Shown: piece after piece, positions 23,814-33,533 of the stretch | Position numbering within the stretch: position 1 is the stretch's first letter | Layout: each line of letters starts with the position of its first letter | Source: Amphirosellinia nigrospora | Lineage: Eukaryota; Ascomycota; Sordariomycetes; Xylariales; Xylariaceae | Reading direction: 5' to 3' | DNA length: 64,000 bases | Assembly (NCBI GenBank): GCA_004123355.1 | Contig: SCHM01000003.1 | Location: forward strand, 6,591,058-6,655,057 | Program-made: the position numbers and the translations under genes | Notes under the pieces: model-generated | The model's database searches: none | What the model was told of the DNA's origin: nothing | What the model saw: only the letters and a program-made list of their open reading frames with translations

Positions 23814-25015
23814 TGTTAATCTTCTTGACTAAGAGTCGTTGTACTCGGATATGCCTGAATTTTCCTTTTCTGTTAATGCTCTCTGGTTTGATAGGTTTCG
23901 TGTTGTGCTTGATTGTGAATGTAGTTAGTCACGAGCAGAATTACCCCTAACTTATAGATAAAGTCTGTGAAAGCAAATAATGTTGCTAAAGAAATAAATT
24001 GCATAATAAGATTGTAGACCAAGACGACAGGCGACACAAATAGGCTTGAATAGCCTAGAGTGAGGTGGCCCTTGTCCAGCGAAACGGCCTCTGTTGTAAT
24101 TCTCACAAATATCGAACTGGCCCTTAAACGCCGAGGGAGAGTTAGCCTTTGTCAGAGTCTTAATGGCATCCCCAAGGAGATCCTTTGATGTCACAAATAA
24201 GCCCTATTACAGAGGATAATGGTAATTGTTCGATGTATCATCACACCCATTGGGACAAAGCTAGGAACTGGCCAGGCAAAAGGATTTCAATATTCGAACC
24301 CTGTTTTTCCCTATTATTTTCGTGCGTCAGTTTTCATGTTGTAAGCAAGGTGCGGTCTCACCACTTATGACATGGAACTTTTTCTAATAGGGTGTTGGTC
24401 AGCTTGCCATAATTTGGACTTCACTCGGTCACGTGAGAATGATCTGCTAATGTGCTTGGTTCACCAGAGAGTATAGATAGCTCACTCGTGAGGGGAGCGG
24501 GGAGACCAAGTGACGTGAATACCACCCATGCCGTTGAATTGAATCTATGACTGAAACACAAGAAGACTGCAACGTGAATAAGTAAAGAACATTACAAAAG
24601 GTATGAAAAGACCGGATGGGAGATATCCATTATCTCGTTTTGATCTCTTTGTCGGCTGGAGTAGCTCCCAACGAAGCGTTCTGTTGCCCGTCCTATGCTG
24701 AAATGCCGATCTTGGGGACGGCAACGGTGACAACGGTATAAACCCCTAATGATCCATGATCGTTTGACCATCCCCAGCTCGCGTTTCTGCTAGATGCTGG
24801 TGATTGCTCATTCCATAAAACCCTGGCAGAAAAATCCGTCCGACTCCTTTTATATCATGCAGGGGCATGCCGACATAGGCCTATATACGTCGTCCAAGCC
24901 GCCAAAGCCATCCATCGTCGTGGATCGAGGTGAAAGTGACACATGCCCGACGCCCAAGTACACGCCCGCCTCGTAATGGTGAAGGTAGCTTTAGGTCCTG
25001 GGTAGGTTCCGGTCA
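23814..25015. other. Intergenic region upstream of the Cys-rich gene
   Basis: AT-rich 1.2 kb with a few minus-strand small frames (for example 23952-24194) lacking domains or clean splice context. No gene supported. Confidence 0.55.
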
Positions 25016-25894
25016 CTATAGAATGACACATTTTGCGCAGCAGCCCGCCTCTGCCTCGCCATCAGTCATTTCCATCTTATCCGGTCCATGGACACCGCTG
25101 CCCCGGCCGTTATTCGCCGACATGCCACCCAGGTTGCGGTCATAGCTCCGGATCTCACGCACGACATCGAAAAAGGCTGCTTCTACGTTAATGCGGGATT
25201 TGGCTGAGGTTTCAATATAGGGGCATCGGAATTCCGCCGCGCTCCTCTCGGCCTCTGAGAAAATTGTCAGTTCAACTGGTGTACCATGGTAAGGGGGCAT
25301 TTATAATTACTCTCTCTCGTGACAACACGTTCGTGTTCGAGATCACATTTGTTGCCAACCAAGACAACAGGGAAGTGGTCGCCCTCCTGCTTGCCCTTGA
25401 CTCTCAGGATCTGTCGGTGGAGGGCGTGAATCTCATCCAGAGACTCTTGGGAAGTTATCGAGAACACAAGCATGAATCCCTCGCCATTGACCATGTACTG
25501 TTCTCTCATCGCGGCATATTCTTCTTGACCGGCGGTGTCAAGAACGTCGAGGAGGGCTAGCTCCTCGTCGATGATGCATTGCTTTCGGTATGAGTCTAAT
25601 AGAGCGCCAACGTTAGATCGGGGCAACAGGCCAACGAGCGAAGAGGGCGCGATGAGGAGGTTGCCACATACCCTCAATGGTCGGATCATATTCATCGATG
25701 AAATGGTCCTGCGTCATCTGAATCGTCAAGCAGGATTTACCGACACCACCTCCACCGACAACCACCACCTTGTACTCTCGTAAAAACTAGATTGGGACAC
25801 GGTGAGTGAGGGTCCCGTTCGGACAAGCGGAGGCAGCTAATTGAACCGCGCGAGGGAAAGCCCGCGATGCTCGACATACCTTATTTGACGCCAT
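25016..25894 (-). CDS. Ras small GTPase (ras-1/RasA type)
   Basis: Membrane-anchored GTPase of growth and cAMP/MAPK signalling. The exon structure closes perfectly in frame: exon 1 (25880-25894) encodes only MASNK; the intron is 25787-25879; exon 2 has FLREYK and the P-loop GGGGVGKSC with effector YDPTIE; an intron interrupts the Asp of EDSYRKQC; then [16 protein letters not shown] (switch II with its Gln), NKCD and ETSAKS (guanine specificity) follow, with a last intron before KAERSAAEF. The C-terminus is GCCAKCVIL: a CaaX box ending in Leu, which by the usual rule favours geranylgeranylation, with an upstream CC that could be palmitoylated. FLREYK plus GGGGVGKS marks the ras-1 type rather than RasB or Krev-1. 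No frame shift. Confidence 0.94.
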
Positions 25895-26070
25895 TGTGGA
25901 CCAGACGAATAATTCTTCCAGTCAGGGTCTCAACGATGGATGATAAGTCTAGGAGTTGTGGACGACGACGGCTACCTTGGCGCGACAACGCGGCAGAGCA
26001 CAAGGGCAGGTTCTAAAGGCAAGGACACGTGCGTCGGTCGAGTGGAGGACGATGCGCATCGACGTAATGC

Positions 26071-26094
26071 GAGGCGAGGCGAGGCAAGGCGAGG
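26071..26094. repeat. Short GAGGC tandem repeat
   Basis: GAGGC repeated with one degenerate unit (GAGGC x3, AAGGC, GAGG), followed by GTTGC x3 to about 26109; about 180 bp upstream of the Ras start. Confidence 0.8.
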
Positions 26095-26244
26095 TGTTGC
26101 GTTGCGTTGCAGAGACGAGGCTCGACAGGAAGAGAAGAACAGTGGTTTTGTTGTTGTGAACTTGTCCCAGGCTTGGACCGCTGGCTGGTGCTGGTTCAGG
26201 GATCAATTAGCGTGGGTAGCGTTGATAGATAGTGTAGGCCAAGT

Positions 26245-26259
26245 TAGGTAGGTAGGTAG
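26245..26259. repeat. TAGG tetranucleotide run
   Basis: TAGGTAGGTAGGTAG, one of several intergenic TAGG/CCTA runs (another at 60655-60670). Confidence 0.85.
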
Positions 26260-26665
26260 TCCGGGATACCAAGGATGCTACCAGGTACCTAGTAAGTCTA
26301 CTAAGTAGGCTAGCATGAGTGGGTATTTTAAGTACCTGCTCCTGGCTCTGATCGTGGCTCTGGCCTTCTATGACTTGGTTGGGTGGCGGATTGAGAGGGA
26401 GGGTTATTGCCTTACCGTACAAAGCACACAAACAATTAAAACGGAAGGGAGTCAAACCGGATATCGCACACCTGTTGGGGAATCAAGAAGGGGAAAAAAT
26501 TAGAAGTGGAAGAAAAATTGAAGAAAGGGAGTAGGAAAATAGAGTTCCGAAAGAAGAATGGTGCCTTAGATAGCGTGCTACTACAGGTACAGGTACAAGG
26601 GATGTCAAGCTGGCGAATAGGCGAAAAGGGACGGTGTGCAGCAGGCGTTGTAAGTAAGGTTGAAC

Positions 26666-26685
26666 AGGGAAGGGAAGGGAAGGGA
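26666..26685. repeat. AGGGA pentanucleotide repeat
   Basis: Four head-to-tail copies of AGGGA, purine-only on the plus strand. Confidence 0.85.
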
Positions 26686-28899
26686 TAGCGTAGTTGGCTG
26701 GCCTTAGGGGCCTCTGCGCGGTAGGTAAAGCAATTCTGCGCCAATACCTTAGGTAGGTACTTGCCAAACTCATACCTGAGAGGCCGTAAGTAAAGTACCT
26801 GTGATACAGTTCTGACTAAACAATTTGGCAGCATCTGGCGGCGCCACTCGGCGGACGATTTAAAAGGGGGCGGAGAGCGTTTGGTGCCATGAGTACTTAC
26901 CTAGGCAGACTGTCCGTGATCCATCAGAGACACTAAGGCAAATGTGGCAACCAGCTTTCCCCATCTATGCTATTTTAGATTTTAGTGACAGAGTGACAGA
27001 GGGGAGGTACCTACCTACGAAAGTGTGCTGTAGCTGTAGTTGTATACTGGGATTGCTCCAATGTTGGAGTATGTATATGCCACACACAAGTCTATCTTTG
27101 AACGCAAAGCCCATCTACATATACATCTAATACGGCCCCGTAAGTAAGAATCCTTCGAGAACAACCGGAACTACCTGGGTGGGTAGGTAGCCCAACGTAA
27201 AAATAGCTACATATATAGAGTGCTACCGTAAAGCTCGCCGCCTTCAATGGGCTTAGACTTGTGCAACCAATGAGGCGCTATGGCTGGTGTGTGCGCTGCA
27301 CGCCCGTGTAGGTATTTCGGAATCCGCGATGGCAACGTTAGCACATGAATCCACACTCTGTCTGTCTTATATGCATGAGACTAGATGTCTACTAATACGT
27401 CAACTCCCACGACGCTCGAAGGAAGACAATGCTACCTAACAACTACACTATACCGTCAGAGGTGCCAGCTAATTCGGGACAGCATCCGTGGACATACCCC
27501 TATCTTTTACCAGTGCCAGTTCTTTTCTTTGGTAGAACGCCGTATTACATATGCGCCGTGATATCTCTAGTACTACTACCTAGTTGTAGCAATTATCACA
27601 ATCACAGATTGGCACAATTCACATTCACTTGTATCTCCAGGGATAATGCACCATTCCAACTCTAACCTCCTTTGCTTGACTGCTACATACTGTAACAGCT
27701 AACATAGCAACAACTAGCATTACAACACTACCTGTTGGCGGATAAGTAGGCATTGCGCTATTATCCAATCGCTCAGCCTTGAAAGTACCAGTGCTAACAG
27801 TTAGTATAAGTTAGTGTATAATGAAACGCTTAACATGCTATATCCAAATTCCTTTGAAGGGTCAGGAGGGCATTGCAATGTAGGTGGTGATTTGATGCAC
27901 CCTTTGAATCCAAGTATTACAATCACATATACACAGAGTTACTCAAGGATAACCGGAAATGCCGCCTGTGTCATGATAATTATCGTACCCTCAGTTCATA
28001 GACCAATAAGGTGGGGTAAAGAGATCAATTATGGTTCAGATTCAATCCACAACATGGGTCTTGGCCGATCAGGTTGCTCCAACGTTTAGTTAGCTCTCCG
28101 GTAAAGAATGGCCCCTACTCCATTACACTACTTAGTGTACTTACTTGAGTAGATAGGGTGGGTAACCCATCTTTGACGGTTGCACCTCGAACGAAATGAG
28201 CCTCATTTCCGTACCCAAGAAAGCTACCTGATTAGTCTAAGCCTGACCCCTCGAATTACTAACCTACCTACTCTTTTGGCAACCGACCAGCAAATACCGG
28301 TAGCGCTATAGGGGGGAATGGCATTTTATTATAATGAAGTGTACGACAGGCAACCCAGGACCCTGGGGATGGTGGTGTACACCACAAATGAACAACCCCT
28401 GAATCACGACTTCCCCATACTAGAGAGCAGAGAGCCAATCATGGAAAAGCTCATACCTCCCATTATACATCTATACTAGTATAAGTGTCTGGATAGTCGC
28501 AGTCGGGTTGAAGGATTGTGTAAATCGCCGTAGAGCCACATGTTGGGGGGGTGTGTGGGCCCGTTCTTGATTTGAGCTCCGGTTCCCTTCTCGAAGTGAT
28601 TCTGTAGATTGTCTTTTGTTCGCTAAAGGCTTCTAGAAGGCTGGAACGTTACGCGCGGCCCTCGAACCTCGGAGAAAACGACGGGGCCGAACAACACACG
28701 TAATCCGCTGCTTCTCCCACACAAGAAAAAAAATCCAGCGACAGATACAAATATAGACAGACAGACGTCTTGGACAAAACGTCAACGCTCTTCGTGCATG
28801 GCGAATGCAACCCAAGCTTGTGGGGCCCCTTCTACTTTAGCGTAGAGAGACGGGGGTTCGAACGTAGCGCGCCGGGAACTCTTGGCGACGCGCCCGCTT

Positions 28900-29015
28900 G
28901 GTGCGAACTCATGCTAATCTTGACAGCGTCAGGGGTTCGGGCTTGAAGTTAAGCAACTTGCTCGGGCGCCGTGGGGAGTTGTCGACGGTGGGCCGGCCGG
29001 CGTGTATGGTGTCAA
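28900..29015 (+). rRNA. Possible 5S rRNA gene or relic
   Basis: GGTGCGAACTCATGCTAATC resembles a 5S 5' region, and GAAGTTAAGC at about 28945 matches the highly conserved 5S loop/box A sequence, followed by GCTCGGGC and a GTCGACGGTGGG stretch placed like box C. Dispersed single 5S genes are normal in Pezizomycotina. The 5'/3' helix I pairing is not clear and no downstream T-run terminator is visible, so a degenerate copy or a chance match is possible. Confidence 0.3.
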
Positions 29016-29241
29016 ATAGATGCCTGCTATAAGTCCGCCATTATCAAGACCTGACGGTAAGACGCGGAACGCGGGAAATGATACAAATTTGTCCGGGATT
29101 ACGAACCCATCCGACCATTATTAGGGACCAGCTACAGCTCTATGAGAAGAGATATCATACATAACAGTCAACGATGAGCTACTCCGCCTATGCAGCATGC
29201 AGATGCAACTATGAGATCATGTAAATGCGGGTTTGGTTGAA

Positions 29242-30694
29242 TTACAACTGCTCGGGCTCGTCGTCTTCGCCTTCAACCGCAATCCGTTTTCCCTCGACGC
29301 CAGCAACTACCTCCGGCACCAAGCTTTCCAAATAGTCCCTGTCGCGACCAACCAGAGTAACAGAGTTTTTTCTTCCCCCACCGGGGATAACTACCAACTT
29401 TGATCCCTCTGGGGGCCACTTTCGCGGCAAGTTCTCTCAAATAGTCGGCGACCGCGCTCTCCGGTAAAGGTGTCGAGATAATAACTCGGCATATTCCCTT
29501 ACCCTCGGGATCCACGAGTCGGTCAACGATGAAAGGCTTGAGGCCTTCCAGCAAGCTCTCAACTATGCTCGTTAGCAGCTTCTTCAATACTGATCGCGGG
29601 GTGTAGCTTACATAATCTGGGAACACCTGGAAGGATGTGAACATTCTCATTGACAACAGAAACAGGCACTACAACACTCAGAGTCAGTCATTACTTGATG
29701 GCCCCGAAAGTTGCCCAGACAGAAAGAAATTGGCACTGAGAATTACTCACCCCACAGCTCATCGCGAGGGAAAAGAGCCTGCTTGTCCAAGTCACGGGAC
29801 TCGTCAATGGGCAACTCGACCATTCGTAACCGCGCCGTCTTGGCCGGCGAATCAACATCCCAGCTAAAGTTGGGCTGTGCCTTGTTCGGCTTGCTCAGTC
29901 TCTTCATTCGCTCGTACGCCTCAGCATGGAGTTTCAGTGGCAGCCCAAACGCCTTGGCGATGGATTCGTATGTAATGTCGTCATGCCTTGTTATGGAGTG
30001 AGTGAGTCTAGAGAACACGAGCTTGAGGGGGCGAAGGGGGCTGCTCACGTCGGGCCTATACCTCCACTACATATGTTATGCATTAGTTTTGTATTTCATC
30101 TGCCAGAGCACTCGAGAGGAAGGTCATACCTGGTTACCACGAAATCGTACCGATTACTCATTCTCTTTACAGCTTCGATGATCTCGTTTTCATCATCCTC
30201 AATAGTTTCGATTCTTTTCAGATTCTATAAAGGGCACAAAAGGTCAGTCAAGCCTCGGTTTCATTCACCATGATCATCAAGCACACTCTACAAGCACGCA
30301 TTATGCCTTACCATACCAAGAGAGAAGCACCATTTAGCCATATAAGCTGAGTTGGTCTACGAGTCTGGCGTTAGTTCCCATCCAAGAACACATACGGCAG
30401 GTAGTCTCACATCAACCGTCTGCAGGCAAGGTCAGTGCATTATTCCACGACAACACCAAAAAGAAAGGGGACAAGACTAACCTTGCCACCGAGAACTTCA
30501 TCGCCGATGATTAGACAAGCAGCGGTATGAATCGTACGAGTGCCTCTGCCGTCCGTCGAGGCCGAAGCTGACGCCATGATTCTTGACGAGATGCACCCCG
30601 CGCTAGATCGTGAGCCTACGGTGGTGGGTAGGTAGCCGAGATTGGGTCGAGGTCTCGATAAATGACGTGCTAGCTGTGTGATTCGGGAATTCAT
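29242..30694 (-). CDS. Molybdopterin-binding (MoaB/Mog/CinA-like) domain protein
   Basis: MoCF-biosynthesis-fold protein of the fungal CinA/FAD-synthase-like branch; the reaction is uncertain. The N-terminus (from the ATG at 30694) is Arg/Ser-rich like a mitochondrial presequence; a second start at 30577 (MASASAS) would be cytosolic. Domain motifs: TAACLIIGDEVLGGK, VVTSGGIGPTHDD (the family signature), NENVHILPGVPR, and STPLPESAVADYLRELA. At least six introns close in frame, including 30049-30066 as an 18-nt exon encoding GGIGP plus the split Ser and Thr codons, and a ~49-nt intron near 29575-29623 before FESLLEG. One frame shift lies at 29366-29371 (A6 on the coding strand, one short). Confidence 0.85.
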
Positions 30695-31640
30695 ATGGGC
30701 TCCCCTTCGTGAGACAACAAGACGGGAGCGCGAGTTGATGAAACCAAATCAATGATAACAGGTATGGTCGGTCCTATGGATGAAATAGCTTTAGCCGATG
30801 AAAGATGAGTTATTAGTGTGACAATTACCTAGGTAAGGAGTGAGTACAACACTGTGGAATATAAGTAGAAAAACTGCGATATAAATGTTTCAATACCAAA
30901 TCCCTGCCTACAAACGATGATGTAGGTTGGGGTGTACAAAGGACGGTACCTCCACTTCAGGTCAGGATTGTGGAGAGCGGGAGATCCTCGGTAACCCGGT
31001 CGGTCCTAGCTATCACACTTACCAAGTTGGTATATAGCGTATCTTTCACCGTGTTGCTCAAGATACAGGAGCTTTAGATTGAAAAATATATATACCTCCT
31101 AACCATTAGCTATTCACGAGAAATCTTATCAATCAAGTTTTGCAATTGCAACCCAGAAAACCGATCAGTGTACGTTGATTGGTATGTGCAGCAGCTTATA
31201 AGCGCCGCTAAGGAGTCATCTTGTATTTAACCACTTGTATAGTGCGATGAGGATAAAGCTCATACGCATTTCTCGACCTATTATTGTAGAGAGACAGACG
31301 AACAAGTGCCTGTCAGTCGATTGTATATCGTTGCAAAGCAGACGGTTGAGGTCTGTTGCTTCATCACCTTTTGCCCACTTCAAGCGCAAATTCACTCCTC
31401 AAAATCAAGTTCCGGGGTATCGTTGAGATATAGACGTAGCCTTATTTACCTGTCCCTCTGGGCCTTGAGGCATCGTTTCCAGCCAGTATCCCAAAACCTT
31501 TTGTTGAAAAAAAACCAAACGCCTCTAGTGCATGCTTGTTGAATCAGTTGAACCCCTGTGGCCAGAATCGCCAATCCTATGCTTGTTGAAAATCTCTAAC
31601 CTTTGGAAAAGTGCGCCAAATCGTTCAATCGTAAGAAAAA
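30695..31640. other. Intergenic, promoter of molybdopterin-binding gene
   Basis: Contains the perfect 12-bp palindrome TTACCTAGGTAA at 30825-30836, about 130 bp upstream of the start at 30694. Otherwise AT-rich; no gene. Confidence 0.55.
30825..30836. promoter_or_regulatory. TTACCTAGGTAA palindrome
   Basis: Perfect inverted repeat in the upstream region of the molybdopterin-binding gene; a sister copy (CTACCTAGGTAG) precedes the GMF start. Confidence 0.45.
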
Positions 31641-33533
31641 TTAGTTCGATGCCGCAATGCCATGGCCATTTGTCCCGTTAGTATGCGGAGTCGAGGCGGA
31701 TACTGGAGTGTTTAGCTCCTTAATTTCTAACCCGTCAAAGAGCTCGAACACGGCCTTCGTGTCATTGAAATCGTTATTCACTAAAATGTCGTTAGAGGCG
31801 TAATTTTGAGCACACACTATAAAGAGTAATTGCATACCAATGTTGATCAAGTACCAGTCATTCATGATCCCTCAATCAGAGCACGGCTGGGACTGTTCGC
31901 ATCATGACAACGCGCCCAATCATATCCAAGTCGGTAGGCCTCATCCTTCCAAGCAAGGAAACTCACACTCTCTACAATAGTGGGCTGGACAATCTCCTTA
32001 CCTGGGAAGACACCCAGGTAACAGCATTTGGTCCTTCTGATGGCGCATTCGTTGCAAAAGTTCCCGCATGGTTTACGGCGTAATAGGAAAGAGTCTCTCC
32101 GGCTTCAATCCGGCGAATCACCTCACCATACAATTCGGGTGCACAAAAAGCTCCAAGTAAGCCTTCTGATACACAAATCCATTTGGGGGACCCCAACCAT
32201 AGATCGGATGTGTTGATTTGACCCCACTGACGGCGGGTTGGGAATTGATGGTAATAAACCCACGTTTGTTTAGGTTGATGAGGTTATCCTTGATTGAAAT
32301 GGCTTCGCCTGAAAGCGGTGCCTCGCTCCATGGTAGAGAGTCCAGGTCTTTCTCTAGATAGCGGATAAAGAGACTTCCAATATCACTGATAGATTGAGGT
32401 TCGCCCCATTTCTTCCGGTTGGACTCGTTCGATCCCGTCAGACCAATTCCATATGCATCGAGTTCACCGAACGCAGGTGAGCGGGAATCGCCCCATCTAC
32501 CGTTAGGAAATTCATCCCACTCCTGTGTCCTAGAGATGTAAGACTTGTTACGATTCCTCCAAAATATGGGGCGAACATCTTCTTCGCGACGACCAAAACC
32601 AAGTGATTGTTTCCAGGGGAGCGGTTGTTGCCGGGGACGCTGTGAAGAGGGTAGCCAATCCAGCTCCTCTAGCACCATGCGGGTAGCCTGCGCCAGGTTC
32701 ATGGTATAGAAATGAAGGTGCACAATGCCCGCAGACATGATTTGCCGGCATAACTCTGCGACAAGAATCTTTCCGACCTCTCTAACAGCCGAATCATCGT
32801 TCTTGATGGGATCTAAGGCAGCCATCCACTTTTCTGGGATCTTGCAGTTCATGTGGTTTGCGCGTCGAATGAAGCTAGCGTAGGTGGCAATGGGCATAAT
32901 TCCGGGGATAATGGGAACGGTGATCCCCCTCTCTCGTACCTTTCCCACCCATCGAACAAAATTATCGGCGTCGTAGAACATTTGCGTGACGATGAAGGTG
33001 CCGCCCATATCAACCTTCTCCTTCAAGTGGTCGAGCAAGGACTCCTCGTCCTTATTATCGTCACAACCCTCGGGATATCCAGCAACGCCAATCGCGAAGT
33101 GACTCCCATACTTCTCGCGGATATGAGCTACAAGGTCTCTGGCGTATTGAAAGCCGCCGTCAGTAGCCTCCCACTTCTCCTTCTCTCTTGGGGGGTCTCC
33201 ACGAAGCGCCAGGATATTGGTACAGCCGGCCTTATAAGCCCTTTGCAGGGCATCATTGACCTTCTCCTCGCCCATGTCAGTGCAAGTCAAGTGCATGCAG
33301 GTTTCGAGACCGAGAAATGTTTGAGCTTGGAGCACCATATCACAGGTAAGCTCAGCAATCCGGCCGCCAGCTCCCCATGTGATGTCAACGAATTTGGGGC
33401 CGAAGTCGTACATGCGCTCCATTCGGTCGTAAAGGTTTTGGACACCCTGAGCGGTCTTTGGAGGAAAGTACTCAAAGGAGAAGGACGGTTTGCCGGTCCT
33501 CTCGGCATCTGCAATCATGTCGTTGATATGCAT
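31641..33533 (-). CDS. Methylenetetrahydrofolate reductase
   Basis: Reduces 5,10-methylene-THF to 5-methyl-THF for methionine synthesis. Starts MHINDMIADAERTGKPSFSF, the normal N-terminus; the catalytic barrel shows FEYFPPKTAQGVQNLYDRM, ITWGAGGR, CMHLTCTDM, ILALRGDPPR, FDADNF-like MFYDADNFVRWV and PGIMPI. The eukaryotic C-terminal regulatory domain follows (WGDSRSPAFGEL, YGWGPPNGFVYQKAYLE, APELYGEVIRRIEAGETLSYYAVNHAGT, DWYLINI). A 57-nt intron at 31781-31837 splits near the end, and the Gly/Asn-rich tail ends GIAASN. Three one-base losses, all in homopolymers: 32145-32149 (A/T run), 32013-32015 and 31869-31871. Fungi carry MET12- and MET13-type paralogues; I do not assign which this is. Confidence 0.95.

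Larger units (their letters stand above)
25895..28899. other. Gene-poor region (Ras upstream)
   Basis: 3.0 kb without a supportable gene. It holds short tandem repeats (GAGGC at 26071-26094, TAGG at 26245-26259, AGGGA at 26666-26685), the element TACCTTAGGTA at 26745-26755, and many CCTACCT/AGGTAGG words (around 27005-27020 and 27181-27193). The many small plus-strand frames are AT-biased and domainless. Confidence 0.55.

Noticed and set aside
28845-28870. GGGGGTTCGAACG as a tRNA B box
   Set aside because: Flanking bases do not form a T stem and no A box lies at the right distance.
25895-29241. A transposable-element remnant to explain the gene-poor stretch
   Set aside because: I see no terminal repeats, target-site duplication, transposase or reverse-transcriptase motif, and no marked RIP-type AT collapse.
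31641-33533. Programmed ribosomal frameshifting as the cause of the frame changes
   Set aside because: Shifts occur in many unrelated genes, at varied non-slippery sites, and sometimes three or more per gene; a technical cause is simpler.
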